Source: Bradyrhizobium sp. URHD0069
Lineage (GTDB): Bacteria > Pseudomonadota > Alphaproteobacteria > Rhizobiales > Xanthobacteraceae
Direction of reading: 5' to 3'
DNA: 64,000 bases
NCBI RefSeq assembly: GCF_000701345.1
Contig: NZ_JNIJ01000010.1
Location: forward strand, 62,001 to 126,000
The notes under the pieces are model-generated. The model made no database searches. It had not been told where the DNA came from and saw only the letters and a program-made list of their open reading frames with translations. Below, piece by piece: positions 8,035 to 18,190 of the stretch. Each line of letters opens with the position of its first letter. Positions within the stretch are counted from its first letter, which is position 1. A program made the translations under genes and the position numbers.

Positions 8035-10024
8035 GCTCACCTGGGCAGCGATCCCGATCGATCAGCCGATCCCCATGATCGCTTCCGGCGTCGTCGCGCT
8101 CGCCATTCTCGCTATCCTCGCCTGGGTCGTCATCAAGGGGCACCTGCCGTATCTGTGGCACGAGTGGATCACCAGCGTCGACCATAAGCGCATCGGCGTG
8201 ATGTACACGCTGCTCGCCATGGTGATGTTGCTGCGGGGCTTTGCGGACGCCATCATGATGCGGGCGCAGCAGTCGGTTGCGTTCCATAGCCAAGGTTTCC
8301 TTCCACCGGAGCATTACGACCAGATCTTCTCGGCGCACGGCACGATCATGATCTTCTTTGTCGCCATGCCGTTCGTGATCGGGCTGATGAACTTGGTCGT
8401 CCCGTTGCAACTGGGCGTGCGCGACGTTGCCTTTCCGACCTTGAACTCGGTCGGCTTCTGGCTGACCGCCACCGGGGCGCTGCTCGTCAACATATCGCTG
8501 GTGGTCGGCGAATTCGCGCGCACCGGCTGGCTGCCGTATCCGCCGCTGTCGGAGCTCGCTTATTCGCCCGGCGTCGGGGTCGACTATTATCTTTGGTCGC
8601 TCCAGATAGCCGGCGTCGGCACGCTGGTCTCGGGCATCAATCTGGTCACCACCGTGCTGAAGGTGCGCACCAGGGGCATGACTTATCTCCGCATGCCGAT
8701 GTTCTGCTGGACCGCGCTGGCGACAAATCTGTTGATCGTGGCGGCATTTCCGATCCTGACCGCGACGTTGGCGATGCTGCTGCTCGACCGCTATCTGGGC
8801 TTTCACTTTTTTACCAACGACGGCGGCGGCAACATGATGATGTTCATGAACCTGATCTGGGCCTGGGGTCATCCGGAAGTCTACATTCTCGTGCTTCCGG
8901 CGTTCGGCATCTTCTCGGAAGTGGTCTCGACGTTCTCCGGCAAGCCGCTGTTCGGCTACCGTTCGATGGTGCTCGCCACCATGGCGATTTGCGTTATCTC
9001 GTTCATGGTATGGCTGCATCATTTCTTCACCATGGGAGCCGGCCCCGACGTCAACGCGATATTTGGCATCGCAAGCATGATCATCGCGGTGCCGACCGGC
9101 GTGAAGATCTACAACTGGCTGTTCACGATGTATGGCGGCAGGGTACGGTTTGAGACGCCGCTCCTGTGGTCCATCGGCTTCATGGTGACGTTCATCATCG
9201 GGGGCTTGACCGGCGTTCTGCTCGCCGTGCCGCCAGCTGACTTCGTCCTGCACAACAGCCTGTTCCTGGTTGCGCACTTCCACAACGTCATCATCGGCGG
9301 CGTTCTGTTCGGCGCGTTCGCGGGCTACACTTACTGGTTTCCCAAGGCGTTCGGCTTCAAGCTTCACGAAGGTCTTGGGCAAGCGGCATTCTGGTGCTGG
9401 CAGGTCGGCTTCTACGTCGCCTTCATGCCGCTTTATGCAGTTGGCCTGCTCGGCATGACCCGGCGGATGCAGCACTATGACGTGCCGGAATGGCACCCCT
9501 GGCTGATCGTTGCCGGGTTCGGCGCAGCCCTGATCCTGTGCGGCATCGTGTTTCAAATCCTGCAGCTTGTCGTCAGCATCCGCCAGCGTGCGCGCCTGGC
9601 CGACAAAACCGGCGACCCATGGGATGGCCGCTCGCTCGAATGGGCCACCTCTTCGCCGCCGCCGGTCTTTAATTTCGCTGTGCTGCCCGACGTCTCCGGC
9701 GAGGATGCCTTTTGGAGGATCAAAAAGCGTGCGGCGGAGGGGACAGTATCCGACGAAAAGCCGGAGTACCGAGACATTGAGATGCCGCGCAACTCGCCGA
9801 CCGGATTCGTTTGCGCCTTCTTCGCCACCATGATGGGCTTTGCATTGATCTGGCACATCTGGTGGATGGTTGCCGCAGGAGCGATCGGCGCCTTCGCCAC
9901 TTTCATCGTGTTCGCGTGGCGTGACCACGATGAGTATGTGATTCCGGCAGACGAAGTCGCACGCATCGACCGCAGCAGCAATGCGCAGCGTCAGGCGATC
10001 CTTAGCGCACAGGCTGCCCGATGA
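8024..10024 (+). CDS. cyoB: cytochrome bo3-type ubiquinol oxidase subunit I
   Basis: The 666-residue catalytic subunit that reduces oxygen at a heme-CuB centre and pumps protons. Visible ligands: HPEVY with His283 and the cross-linked Tyr287, and the CuB pair His332-His333 (WLHHFF). Residues known in E. coli to bind ubiquinol are all present at matching positions (Arg71, Asp75, and the His and Gln of HYDQ at 97 and 100), so quinol is the electron donor. The length equals that of E. coli CyoB (663). The gene overlaps cyoA and shares an ATGA with cyoC, so the operon is translationally coupled. Confidence 0.96.
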   Translation: MFGKLTWAAIPIDQPIPMIASGVVALAILAILAWVVIKGHLPYLWHEWITSVDHKRIGVMYTLLAMVMLLRGFADAIMMRAQQSVAFHSQGFLPPEHYDQIFSAHGTIMIFFVAMPFVIGLMNLVVPLQLGVRDVAFPTLNSVGFWLTATGALLVNISLVVGEFARTGWLPYPPLSELAYSPGVGVDYYLWSLQIAGVGTLVSGINLVTTVLKVRTRGMTYLRMPMFCWTALATNLLIVAAFPILTATLAMLLLDRYLGFHFFTNDGGGNMMMFMNLIWAWGHPEVYILVLPAFGIFSEVVSTFSGKPLFGYRSMVLATMAICVISFMVWLHHFFTMGAGPDVNAIFGIASMIIAVPTGVKIYNWLFTMYGGRVRFETPLLWSIGFMVTFIIGGLTGVLLAVPPADFVLHNSLFLVAHFHNVIIGGVLFGAFAGYTYWFPKAFGFKLHEGLGQAAFWCWQVGFYVAFMPLYAVGLLGMTRRMQHYDVPEWHPWLIVAGFGAALILCGIVFQILQLVVSIRQRARLADKTGDPWDGRSLEWATSSPPPVFNFAVLPDVSGEDAFWRIKKRAAEGTVSDEKPEYRDIEMPRNSPTGFVCAFFATMMGFALIWHIWWMVAAGAIGAFATFIVFAWRDHDEYVIPADEVARIDRSSNAQRQAILSAQAAR

Positions 10025-10662
10025 GCACAGTTGCCTTTGCAGAAACTCACGACGATCCCAACACGTTGCGGGCTTCCAGTCGCAGCTGGAGCGGCCCCGC
10101 GTCGAAGCGCATCGTTACCGGTTACGGTTTTTGGATCTTCATTCTCAGCGATATGGTCATGTTCTCGGCCTTCTTCGCGAGCTACGCCGTCCTGGTCGGG
10201 CAGACGGCGGGTGGGCCGAGCGGCCGCGACCTGTTCGATTTGCGCAGTGTCGCGATGGAAACTGGATTCCTGCTGGCGTCGAGCTTTACTTGCGGCCTCG
10301 CCACCATCTCCGCCGACGCCCGGCAGACGACCTGGTTCCAACTTGCCATGGCCGTCACCTGCGTGTTCGGCCTCGCCTTTCTCATTCTTGAGGGCAGGGA
10401 ATTCGCCGCCCTCGTTACACAGGGCGCCGGACCGACCCGGAGCGCCTTTCTGTCAGCGTTCTTCACGCTGGTCGGCTGTCACGGCCTGCACGTCTCGGCC
10501 GGCATCCTGTGGCTGCTGACGATGATGGCGCAGGTTTTCACCAAAGGATTCAGGCCGGACATTCAGCGCCGCATCCTGTGCTTCGCGCTGTTCTGGCACG
10601 CGCTCGACATCATCTGGATCGCCGTATTCACCATCGTGTATCTGTTGGGAAGCGCAGCATGA
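10021..10662 (+). CDS. cyoC: cytochrome bo3-type ubiquinol oxidase subunit III
   Basis: A 213-residue heme-copper oxidase subunit III with five predicted membrane helices; the motifs [20 protein letters not shown] near residue 35 and the [14 protein letters not shown] helix are typical of CyoC. It stabilises the oxidase core in the inner membrane. The start ATG overlaps the cyoB stop (ATGA) and its own stop overlaps cyoD in the same way. Confidence 0.94.
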   Translation: MSTVAFAETHDDPNTLRASSRSWSGPASKRIVTGYGFWIFILSDMVMFSAFFASYAVLVGQTAGGPSGRDLFDLRSVAMETGFLLASSFTCGLATISADARQTTWFQLAMAVTCVFGLAFLILEGREFAALVTQGAGPTRSAFLSAFFTLVGCHGLHVSAGILWLLTMMAQVFTKGFRPDIQRRILCFALFWHALDIIWIAVFTIVYLLGSAA

Positions 10663-11054
10663 GCAACGCACACCATGAGCTCGACGACTGCATCGATCTC
10701 GCGCCGGGCGATGAGCACGTAGAGGGTGGCATCGGGCAGCGGGTCATCGGCTATCTCACCGGACTGGGGCTCGCCATCCTGCTGACGGCGACCTCTTTCT
10801 TTGTCGCGGGCACCGACCTCGTATGGCAGCCGAGCATTCCGGTGGCACTGATCGTTTTGGCCATTGCCCAAATGGGTGTGCATCTCGTGTTCTTCCTGCA
10901 CATTACAACGGGGCCTGACAACACCAACAACGTGCTGGCGCTGGCCTTCGGTGTCCTGATCGTATTTCTCGTGATAGGCGGATCGCTGTGGATCATGGCA
11001 AACCTCAACCACAACATGATGCCGATGGACGAAATCATGCAGATGCAGCGCTAG
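10659..11054 (+). CDS. cyoD: cytochrome bo3-type ubiquinol oxidase subunit IV
   Basis: A 131-residue protein with a short acidic cytoplasmic tail (HHELDDCIDLAPGDEH) and three membrane helices; QMGVHLVFFLHITTG is the conserved CyoD segment. It is needed for assembly of the CuB site in the E. coli enzyme. The start at 10659 is set by the ATGA overlap with cyoC. No heme O synthase gene (cyoE) follows; farnesylation would have to come from ctaB at 41689-42627. Downstream is a short palindrome (ACGCAGCGTGCTGCGT) without a T run. Confidence 0.93.
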   Translation: MSNAHHELDDCIDLAPGDEHVEGGIGQRVIGYLTGLGLAILLTATSFFVAGTDLVWQPSIPVALIVLAIAQMGVHLVFFLHITTGPDNTNNVLALAFGVLIVFLVIGGSLWIMANLNHNMMPMDEIMQMQR

Positions 11055-11291
11055 CCACGGCGACACAATCCCCGCCCGCCACGCAGCGTGCTGCGTCATC
11101 GAAAAATTAAGGCATCTTTAAGGTGTGGTTAGGGGTTCGTTAGTCACGGAAATTTGTTGTAGCCCAAATGGTTGGGTTCTCGGCAGGTGTGACCGATGGG
11201 TGACAGCATTTTAGGCAAAAGGTGTCTATCTCCGCCCCCATGGATGGAGCCGGTACGCGGCCCTCCGAAGATCTTGCGGAGAAAAAAACTA

Positions 11292-12005
11292 ATGAAGAAG
11301 TTTCTACTCGCTACTGTGGCCCTCGTCGCTCTCGGCGCGACTGTGCCAGCACTTGCAGCCGATCTCGCGGCTCGCCCCTACACCAAGGCTCCGGCTTATG
11401 CCCCGGCGCCGATCTACAATTGGACCGGCTTCTACATCGGCGGTCACATCGGCGGCGCTTTCGCGGGCGAAAATAGCTTGACCGGTGACGATGGCCGCTT
11501 TTTCGGCGGTGTGCAGGGCGGCGCCGACTATCAGTTCGCCCCCAGCTGGGTGATTGGTGTCGAAGCCCAGTACAGCTGGCTTGGCAGCAACAACAATGGC
11601 GTGCTGTTCCCGGGCGGGACTCTCGTGAACTCCAATAGCGACCAGCTTGGATCGGTCACCGGTCGGCTCGGCTACACCTGGGGCCCGGCGCTGCTTTACG
11701 CCAAGGGCGGTTATGCCTGGAAGGATGGTAACAACCTCAGCGCAAGGGTCGGCGGCGTGCCGGTGGCTTTCACGACCGACGGCAACAATCGCGACGGCTA
11801 TACCGTCGGTGCCGGCCTCGAATACATGTTCGCGCCGAACTGGTCTGGTAAGGTCGAATACCAGTACTACAACTTCGGCAGCACCTCGTTCACCAGCGGC
11901 CCGGCCGACATCGTCGGCGTCCGCTTCCGCGACGACGAGCATACTGTCAAGGCTGGCCTGAATTATCGCTTCAACTGGGGCGGTCCGGTGGGCCCGAAGT
12001 ACTGA
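11292..12005 (+). CDS. Omp31/OmpA-like outer-membrane beta-barrel protein
   Basis: A 237-residue porin-like protein. A signal peptide (MKKFLLATVALVALGATVPALA) is followed by an Ala/Pro-rich linker, then an eight-strand-type barrel opening with IYNWTGFYIGGHIGG and closing with TVKAGLNYRFNWG. This family is abundant in the outer membrane of Bradyrhizobiaceae and Brucella (Omp25/Omp31 type). The ATG at 11292 is chosen because the signal peptide begins there; a GCGGAG RBS lies 9-14 bases upstream. It has its own terminator. It is the intact relative of the frameshifted gene at 4788-5553. Confidence 0.9.
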   Translation: MKKFLLATVALVALGATVPALAADLAARPYTKAPAYAPAPIYNWTGFYIGGHIGGAFAGENSLTGDDGRFFGGVQGGADYQFAPSWVIGVEAQYSWLGSNNNGVLFPGGTLVNSNSDQLGSVTGRLGYTWGPALLYAKGGYAWKDGNNLSARVGGVPVAFTTDGNNRDGYTVGAGLEYMFAPNWSGKVEYQYYNFGSTSFTSGPADIVGVRFRDDEHTVKAGLNYRFNWGGPVGPKY

Positions 12006-12025
12006 TCGAGTCAGAAGAACTACGG

Positions 12026-12053
12026 AAAGGCCGGCCTTGCGCCGGCCTTTTTG
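12026..12053 (+). terminator. rho-independent terminator after porin gene
   Basis: Stem AAGGCCGGC / GCCGGCCTT around a four- to five-base loop, followed by a T-rich run, 20 bases after the stop codon. Confidence 0.85.
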
Positions 12054-12158
12054 TTTTGATGCGCAAAAATTGCGCAAATCCTTCGAATGCTCCCGATTTT
12101 GTTAACTCCATATCGCGATACTGCCACCCGCAGTTCAACTCTGGTGGACGGGGACAGT

Positions 12159-14306
12159 ATGGCGGCGCGATTCACGACCGGTAACCTTGGTTGGCTCTTG
12201 AGGTTCTTGCGTCCGCAATGGGGCGTCCGGGGCAGCCTCTTCGCCGCCTTCGCCGTGATCGCAGGCATGGCGCTCGTCATTAGCAACGGTGCCGGCATCG
12301 TGCTGGGGCATCTCGGCAGGTCGATGGTCGACCTGAGCGGGCGGGACATTCCCCGTCTCGCGGCCAGCCTGCAACTTTCAGCGCAGAGCGCAAGCCTTGC
12401 CAGTCAGGGCCCGGCACTGCTGGCGTCCGCAAGCCAGGATGCGCTGAACGAGCGCTCCAAGAAAATGAAAGAAACGCAAGCCGTCACGTTCGATACGCTT
12501 GGCCAGATCATCGAGCTCGGCGCCGACAAGGCGATCGCCGCAGCCCTCACTCAAACCGTAAAGAACATCGACGATACGATCAACAGCTTAGGCGGGGCGG
12601 CCCGCGAACGGTTGGAAGCCTCTGCCCAGCATGAGAAGCTATACGTCGCGCTGCGCAACGCGCAGGCGAGCTTCGTTGCCGCCGCCAGCCCGGCGATGCT
12701 GGACGCCCAAGCCCAGCTCAATGCCATCCTCGGCTCTGCCAATCTTTCTCCTGACGACGCAACCGAGGCCGCGCGGACGGTCGAACAAATCGGCAATGTC
12801 GTTGCCAGCAGCAATCTGTCGGCATCCGACATGACGGCTGCGCTCTCGGCAAATAGCGGCGACACGCTCGAGGCCATCGAAAAAGAATTCAAGGCGAGCC
12901 AGGCGCGTGTCAAATCCAATATCGATCTGCTGCCGAAAAACTCCGCTACTGCGGCGCTTCGAGACGCCGCGCTGAAATTGCTGGAGTTGGGCGAGGGCAA
13001 AACCGGCGTTTTCAAACTTCGCCAGAAGGAACTGGACGCTAACGATTACGGCCAGACCATTCTGGAGGAAACTCGCAAGCTCAATGTCGGCCTCGACATC
13101 AGCGTGCAGGAACTCGTCCACGGCGTGCAGAGCCAGACCGACGCCGCGACCTGGCAGGCGCGCAAGGAGATTTCGCTGGCCACCACGGTCATGCTTGCGC
13201 TTGGCGGCCTCACTTTGATCGGATCGGTGATGTTCGTCTGGCTCTATGTCGGCCGCAACATCCTGCGCCGGATCGGCAACTTGCAGCGCTCGATGCAGCT
13301 TCTATCCGACGGCGACCTCGAAACGGAAATCCATCGATCGAGCCAGCACGACGAGATTGCGGCGATGGCGAATTCGCTGCAGGTTTTCCGCGAGAGCATG
13401 ATCGTGGCCCGCGCGCTCAGCGCCGATCAAGACAAGGATCGCATCGCCAAGGCCGAACGCGCTTCCCGCATGGAGGCGCGGATCATCGATTTCGAAGCCA
13501 CCGTCCGCACCGCGCTCGACACACTGCAGAAGTCGGCCAATTCCATGCAGGACACGGCGCAAAGCATGTCGGCGACCGCCGATCAATCCAGTGCGCTGGT
13601 GACCGCGGTCGCGTCCGCCGCCGAGGAAACCTCCGTCAACGTGCAGACCGTGTCCTCGGGCACCGAGGAGCTTTCTTCATCGATCGCCGAAATCGGCCGC
13701 CAGGTGATTACTTCGGCAGAAATCGCCCGCAAGGCCGTCGAAGAAGCCGGCGTCACCGACGCCACCATGCAAGGGCTTGCCGAAAACGCCAGCCGCATCA
13801 GCGTCGTAGTTGACCTGATTCAAGTCATCGCCTCGCAGACCAACCTGCTCGCGCTCAACGCCACCATCGAGGCCGCGCGGGCCGGCGAAGCCGGCAGGGG
13901 CTTTGCCGTGGTTGCTTCCGAGGTAAAGAGCCTCGCCAACCAGACCGCCAAGGCCACCGACGAAATCCGCTCGCAAATCGCCAGCATGCAGCAGGTGACC
14001 ACGTCGGCGGTCGGCGCGATCCGCAACATCGGCCAGACCATCAGCGAGATCAACGAAGTCACCGCTGCGATTGCGGCAGCGGTCGAACAGCAGGGCGCGG
14101 CGACGCGCGAGATCGCCCGCAACATCCAGCACGCCGCCGGCGGCACCAGCCAGGTTTCCAGCAACATCGTCGGCGTCAGCACCGCCTCGACCGAAGCCGG
14201 ATCGGCGGCAGGCGAGGTGCTGAGCGCGTCCGGCGCGCTTCGGCACGAAGCCGACGTGCTGCGCTCCGAAATCGACGCCTTCCTCACCAACATACGAGCC
14301 GCCTAA
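12159..14306 (+). CDS. methyl-accepting chemotaxis protein
   Basis: A 715-residue transmembrane chemoreceptor. TM1 lies at about residues 25-50, a long helical periplasmic sensor domain (about 51-335) is bounded by TM2 (about 336-360), then comes a HAMP linker and a cytoplasmic signalling domain with the kinase-binding hairpin tip ([20 protein letters not shown]). The ligand is not predictable. ATG 12159 is preferred over an in-frame ATG at 12087 because a GGGGA element sits six bases before it and the extra 24 residues look unstructured. No che genes are adjacent, so this is an orphan receptor. No C-terminal CheR pentapeptide is present (ends FLTNIRAA). Confidence 0.92.
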   Translation: MAARFTTGNLGWLLRFLRPQWGVRGSLFAAFAVIAGMALVISNGAGIVLGHLGRSMVDLSGRDIPRLAASLQLSAQSASLASQGPALLASASQDALNERSKKMKETQAVTFDTLGQIIELGADKAIAAALTQTVKNIDDTINSLGGAARERLEASAQHEKLYVALRNAQASFVAAASPAMLDAQAQLNAILGSANLSPDDATEAARTVEQIGNVVASSNLSASDMTAALSANSGDTLEAIEKEFKASQARVKSNIDLLPKNSATAALRDAALKLLELGEGKTGVFKLRQKELDANDYGQTILEETRKLNVGLDISVQELVHGVQSQTDAATWQARKEISLATTVMLALGGLTLIGSVMFVWLYVGRNILRRIGNLQRSMQLLSDGDLETEIHRSSQHDEIAAMANSLQVFRESMIVARALSADQDKDRIAKAERASRMEARIIDFEATVRTALDTLQKSANSMQDTAQSMSATADQSSALVTAVASAAEETSVNVQTVSSGTEELSSSIAEIGRQVITSAEIARKAVEEAGVTDATMQGLAENASRISVVVDLIQVIASQTNLLALNATIEAARAGEAGRGFAVVASEVKSLANQTAKATDEIRSQIASMQQVTTSAVGAIRNIGQTISEINEVTAAIAAAVEQQGAATREIARNIQHAAGGTSQVSSNIVGVSTASTEAGSAAGEVLSASGALRHEADVLRSEIDAFLTNIRAA

Positions 14307-14321
14307 AGCTTGTCGCCATGC

Positions 14322-14343
14322 GGCGCAGGCTTAAGCCTGCGCC
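14322..14343 (+). terminator. perfect 22-bp palindrome after chemoreceptor gene
   Basis: GGCGCAGGCTTAAGCCTGCGCC begins 16 bases past the stop codon. It could fold as a strong hairpin and end transcription, but no T run follows, so a repeat-type role is equally possible. Confidence 0.4.
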
Positions 14344-14461
14344 GGGAATGCATGGATTGCCTCGCGTTTGCCGGGGGCGCAGGGCCGGCATTCCCCGCGT
14401 TTTGTCGAAATCGCCACCGTTTTTCGGCTGGCGCCGCGCCGATTGTGCGGCTAAGCCGATA

Positions 14462-14509
14462 GAGCGCGATCAGCAGAAGTGGGATCCGGTTTTGCGTTCG
14501 ATCGTGCTC
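14462..14509. repeat. imperfect inverted repeat of the GATCCGGTTTTGCG type
   Basis: GAGCGCGAT at the left and ATCGTGCTC at the right bracket AAGTGGGATCCGGTTTTGCG. The central AAGTGGGNNCCGG motif is shared with the element at 4441-4536 and, inverted, with 29230-29306, suggesting one family. Confidence 0.6.
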
Positions 14510-14592
14510 CGGGTTTCTATCGGGCGCATGATCTCTTCGCCAAACCGCTGAAACTGTGGCGAATCATGCGCCGCAACATTGCGACGCTAACG

Positions 14593-15654
14593 ATGCATTC
14601 AAAAACAGACACGATTCAATCCTCGGCCGAGGCGCTGCGCTATCCCTGGGAAGACCATCCCGGCCAGGATCAGGTCGTCGAGGTGATGCCGGGAGTATTG
14701 TGGGTCCGGCTCAAACTGCCGTTCCGCCTCAATCACGTGAACATCTATCTGCTCGCCGATGGCGACGGCTGGGCGATGGTAGATTCCGGATTTGGCAACG
14801 AGGAGTCGATCGCAGCCTGGACTGCCCTGTTCGAAGGGCCGCTGGCGCATGTGAAGATCACCCGGTTGATCGTGACCCATTCGCATCCCGATCACGTCGG
14901 TCTTGCGGGTTGGATCGTCGAGCGCTTCAACTGCTCGCTCCATATGTCGCAGGTGGAATATCTGCAGTCGGTCTACCATCAGAACCGCGGCACCGAAGAG
15001 CGCAGAAACGCGCAGCGCCTGTTCTTCCGCCGTCACGGCATGGACGAGGACCTGACCGACAAATTGCTCGGTCGCGGCCAGGACTACCTGAAGCGGGTCT
15101 CGATTCTGCCGCCGTCCTACCGCCGCATCTCGCATGGCGACGAAATTTCCATCGGCACGCGGCGCTTCAAGGTCATTACCGGCGGCGGCCATGCGCTGGA
15201 TCAAGTGATGCTGTATTGCGCCGCCGACAAGCTGTTCCTGTCAGCCGACCAGGTGCTGAGCAAGATTTCGCCCAACGTCAGCGTCTGGGCCGTCGAACCC
15301 GACCAGAACTCGCTGGGCGAGTATCTCGCCTCGCTGGCGAGCCTGACCACCACCCTGCCCTATGACGTCATCGTGCTGCCCGGCCACGGGCTGCCGTTTT
15401 ACGGACTGAAGACACGTATCAAGCAATTGGCCGATCATCACGAGGATCGGTGCCGGCTGATTGCCGAGGCCTGCCGGGACACGCCGCAAACCTCGAAGGA
15501 ACTGGTGCCGGTGGTATTCCACAAGCACGCACTCGACGTGCATCAGATGGGATTTGCCGCCGGCGAGCTGATCGCCCATGTCAATTACATGCTGGTCGAA
15601 GGACGTCTGACCGCCGAGGAGGCCGACGGCGTGCTGCGCTTCAGGACAACCTGA
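14593..15654 (+). CDS. metallo-beta-lactamase-fold hydrolase
   Basis: A 353-residue MBL-fold protein with the zinc motif THSHPDHVG (about residues 95-103), a later His (GGGHALDQ), an Asp (SADQVLS) and a final LPGHG, so the binuclear site looks complete. A C-terminal helical extension (about residues 285-353) resembles that of glyoxalase-II-like and lactonase-like hydrolases. Proteins of this subfamily are often labelled Zn-dependent hydrolases, including glyoxylases, but the substrate is unknown. The frame is open further upstream, across the repeat at 14462-14509; ATG 14593 avoids the repeat-derived residues, and ATG 14566 is an alternative. Confidence 0.82.
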   Translation: MHSKTDTIQSSAEALRYPWEDHPGQDQVVEVMPGVLWVRLKLPFRLNHVNIYLLADGDGWAMVDSGFGNEESIAAWTALFEGPLAHVKITRLIVTHSHPDHVGLAGWIVERFNCSLHMSQVEYLQSVYHQNRGTEERRNAQRLFFRRHGMDEDLTDKLLGRGQDYLKRVSILPPSYRRISHGDEISIGTRRFKVITGGGHALDQVMLYCAADKLFLSADQVLSKISPNVSVWAVEPDQNSLGEYLASLASLTTTLPYDVIVLPGHGLPFYGLKTRIKQLADHHEDRCRLIAEACRDTPQTSKELVPVVFHKHALDVHQMGFAAGELIAHVNYMLVEGRLTAEEADGVLRFRTT

Positions 15655-15715
15655 TTCCTTGGCGCGACATCGGCTTCGGTCGCCGCAGATACGGAGCGCC
15701 GAAAATCGCTCGCAG

Positions 15716-15814
15716 CTAAAAGCCGATAAGAGCCAGAGCAACCCAGCTGACGGCAAAGGCCAATGGTACGCCGGCCGCGATCGAAACAATGAGCCTGATC
15801 ATTTGACCGCGCAT
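15716..15814 (-). CDS. predicted single-span membrane micropeptide
   Basis: A 32-residue open frame: MRGQMIRLIVSIAAG, then a hydrophobic stretch to VALALIGF. Residues about 6-30 would span the membrane with a positive N-terminus, giving an N-in topology. An AGGA element lies about nine bases upstream. It sits in an otherwise empty gap, downstream of and convergent with the MBL gene. No function is known; real expression is unproven, but the composition is clearly that of a small membrane peptide rather than of random GC-rich sequence. Confidence 0.45.
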   Translation of the reverse strand: MRGQMIRLIVSIAAGVPLAFAVSWVALALIGF

Positions 15815-16043
15815 GGCTATCTGTCCTGATTCGCGTCGCTAACGGAGGTGGGCAACCGGATTGGGAATTCCGAGGGCACGCGAACAGCTGTCGAAGCGGA
15901 TCAGGACCATTGGCGCCTGCGCTCTGCCCGATGTCTTTGAGCTTTGGTGGCCGTCGATATCCACGTCGCCTCCGCGTGCCGTGGCTACGAAACTCGCTGA
16001 GTAAGCTTGATGCCCGCGCTGCAGTCGCGAGTCCTCGCTGCAA

Positions 16044-16322
16044 TCACTTGAACTGCGGAATCGCCGGGACGCTTATGCGCGGCGGCGGTATCGGAGCTAC
16101 CCTGGAAGCGTTTCCGATCCCACTTGGGTCGACCGACATACCGCTCAACGCGCCAAGTTCAGCAGCGCTTGTTCGGCCCCCTCCGACATGTCCCGTCGCG
16201 GCAGGGGCTCCGCCTCGCGCAAACCCCGTCGCGGCCGGGCCTCCGCCTCGCGCAAACGAAGCGGCAGGTGTGGCCAAGACCATGAACAATGCGATAGCGA
16301 CTTTTACGGAGGTGTTCGACAT
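16044..16322 (-). CDS. small exported protein with conserved PPPRI-VP-IPQFK tail (copy B)
   Basis: A 92-residue paralogue of the protein at 6859-7110, on the opposite strand. The signal peptide (MSNTSVKVAIALFMVLATPAASFARG) and the C-terminal block (VDPSGIGNASRVA, PPPRISVP, IPQFK) are shared; the middle differs, with a Gly-rich segment in which ATGFARGGAPAATGH-like units repeat. The start is ATG with the same GTGGAGTTTC leader as copy A. The function is unknown. Copies A and B form an inverted pair bracketing the 9-kb cyo/porin/chemoreceptor block. Confidence 0.65.
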   Translation of the reverse strand: MSNTSVKVAIALFMVLATPAASFARGGGPAATGFARGGAPAATGHVGGGRTSAAELGALSGMSVDPSGIGNASRVAPIPPPRISVPAIPQFK

Positions 16323-16805
16323 GAGGAAACTCCACTCACACTTTTACTAGAACGCCGAATGCGTAAAACTGATGTAGGTCCGCAATCCGCCGGCACCATT
16401 AGCTAAACTGAATTTTAGATTTCGGTGCGGCCAAGAACGCCGGACGGGAAGGCGATAGCGAGACAAATCGCGCTTACGACTATTTCCCGACCTGGATTTC
16501 GCCGATTGCAATCGCGGCTTCCGGGAAACGTTGCTGGCTTCGCGGATCGGGATGGTGCCTCGCCTGCAGCGAGCGCGAGGTTCGCCCTAACCGGGAACCG
16601 GGCGTTTTTGAAATTCGTGTTCCAAATACCGACGACACGAATTGCAATTAGCGTATTGATCGAGTTCGAGTTTTAGCCGCGCAGAATCCCACCCGACCCC
16701 CCGATCATTTGACTACCTCAAAGGCCGATTCGGCTCGACATCAATCCTGGAAACGCTCTAAAAAGGTCGCGCCGCACCGGCCCAGCTTTCGTTCCAGGTT
16801 GTACG
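16323..16805. other. intergenic region between copy B and hemA
   Basis: A 483-base divergent region. The left part (to about 16430) is the conserved leader of copy B, homologous to the leader of copy A at about 6750-6858. The right part precedes hemA and contains the inverted repeat TTTGA-CTACC-TCAAA at 16708-16722, about 85 bases before the hemA start. No gene is supportable; the short open frame at 16425-16676 has no RBS or recognisable features. Confidence 0.55.
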
Positions 16806-18035
16806 ATGGATTACAGCAAGTTCTTCAGCACCGCCCTCAACCGCCTGCATGATGAGCGGCGCTATCGGGTATTCGCCGATCTCGAGCGGATCGCCGGCCG
16901 GTTCCCGCACGCGGTGTGGCACTCTCCGAAGGGGCCGCGCAATGTCGTGATCTGGTGCTCCAACGACTATCTCGGAATGGGGCAGCATCCCAAAGTAGTC
17001 GGCGCCATGGTGGAGACCGCCACCAGAGTGGGCACCGGCGCCGGCGGCACCCGTAACATCGCGGGCACCCATCATCCCCTGGTGCAGCTCGAGCGCGAAC
17101 TGGCCGATCTGCACGGCAAGGAAGCGGCGCTGCTGTTCACGTCCGGGTACGTCTCGAACCAGACCGGTATTGCGACCATTGGGAAGCTTATTCCGAATTG
17201 CCTGATCCTGTCGGATGCGCTGAACCACAATTCGATGATCGAAGGCATCCGTCAGTCCGGCTGCGAGCGCCAGGTGTTCCGCCACAGCGACATGGCGCAT
17301 CTGGAAGAATTGCTGCGCGCCGCCGGCCCCGACCGCCCGAAACTGATCGCCTGCGAGAGCCTTTATTCGATGGACGGCGATATCGCACCCTTGGCGAAGA
17401 TCTGCGATCTCGCCGAGCGGTACGGTGCGATGACCTATGTCGACGAGGTTCATGCGGTCGGTATGTACGGTCCGCGCGGCGGCGGCGTCGCCGAGCGCGA
17501 CGGCGTCATGCACCGCATCGATATCCTCGAAGGCACCCTCGCCAAGGCGTTCGGTTGCCTCGGCGGCTATATCGCCGCGAATTCCCATATTATCGACGCG
17601 GTGCGCTCCTATGCGCCCGGCTTTATCTTCACGACCGCGCTGCCGCCCGCGATCTGCTCTGCCGCGACCGCCGCGATCCGGCACCTCAAAACCTCGAGCT
17701 GGGAGCGGGAGCGCCATCAGGACCGCGCCGCCCGCGTCAAGGCGATACTGACCGCCGCAGGGCTGCCGGTGATGTCGAGCGACACACATATCGTGCCGCT
17801 GTTCGTCGGCGACCCCGAACATTGCAAGCGGGCCTGCGATATCCTTCTGGAAGAGCACAACATCTACATCCAACCGATCAACTATCCGACGGTAGCCAAA
17901 GGTACCGAGCGGCTGCGGATCACGCCGTCGCCCTATCACGACGACAGTTTGATCGATCAGCTTGCCGAGGCGCTGTTGCAGGTCTGGGAGCGGCTCGGTC
18001 TGCCGCTTCACGAGAAATCCCTGGCGGCCGAATAG
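16806..18035 (+). CDS. hemA: 5-aminolevulinate synthase
   Basis: A 409-residue PLP enzyme that condenses glycine with succinyl-CoA to 5-aminolevulinate, the first step of heme synthesis by the C4 (Shemin) route used by alphaproteobacteria. Conserved features: the glycine-rich [15 protein letters not shown] loop (about residues 78-92), the cofactor Asp in [10 protein letters not shown], and the Schiff-base lysine Lys247 in LAKAFG. The length matches Rhizobium and Rhodobacter ALAS (about 405). It stands alone. An inverted repeat TTTGACTACCTCAAA lies upstream at 16708-16722; its half-sites resemble FNR/FixK sites (TTGAT...ATCAA), but the spacing is one base short. It feeds both heme-copper oxidases encoded in the window. 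Confidence 0.97.
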   Translation: MDYSKFFSTALNRLHDERRYRVFADLERIAGRFPHAVWHSPKGPRNVVIWCSNDYLGMGQHPKVVGAMVETATRVGTGAGGTRNIAGTHHPLVQLERELADLHGKEAALLFTSGYVSNQTGIATIGKLIPNCLILSDALNHNSMIEGIRQSGCERQVFRHSDMAHLEELLRAAGPDRPKLIACESLYSMDGDIAPLAKICDLAERYGAMTYVDEVHAVGMYGPRGGGVAERDGVMHRIDILEGTLAKAFGCLGGYIAANSHIIDAVRSYAPGFIFTTALPPAICSAATAAIRHLKTSSWERERHQDRAARVKAILTAAGLPVMSSDTHIVPLFVGDPEHCKRACDILLEEHNIYIQPINYPTVAKGTERLRITPSPYHDDSLIDQLAEALLQVWERLGLPLHEKSLAAE

Positions 18036-18190
18036 GGCCAGCCCAGCGTCCCGCGGCGGAATCCCTCGGCCCGGACCGTCAGTTGCGATACTTCGCCGGC
18101 CTAATCCCGCTATACTCCCTCTCCGCGACAGCTGTCGTTGACGGCGGCGCCGGTCAAGGCGCCACCGAAATTGTAAGGGAGTAAGCAGCG

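Noticed and set aside
7754..9928. 724-residue minus-strand open frame
   Set aside because: Lies antisense to cyoA-cyoB; composed of Asp/His/Arg/Gln-rich strings, no fold, no RBS.
12087..12158. N-terminal extension of the chemoreceptor gene
   Set aside because: The extra residues precede a good RBS (GGGGA) and the first membrane helix; ATG 12159 explains the gene better.
16425..16676. 83-residue plus-strand frame upstream of hemA
   Set aside because: No RBS, no signal or domain; overlaps the leader of the opposite-strand small gene.
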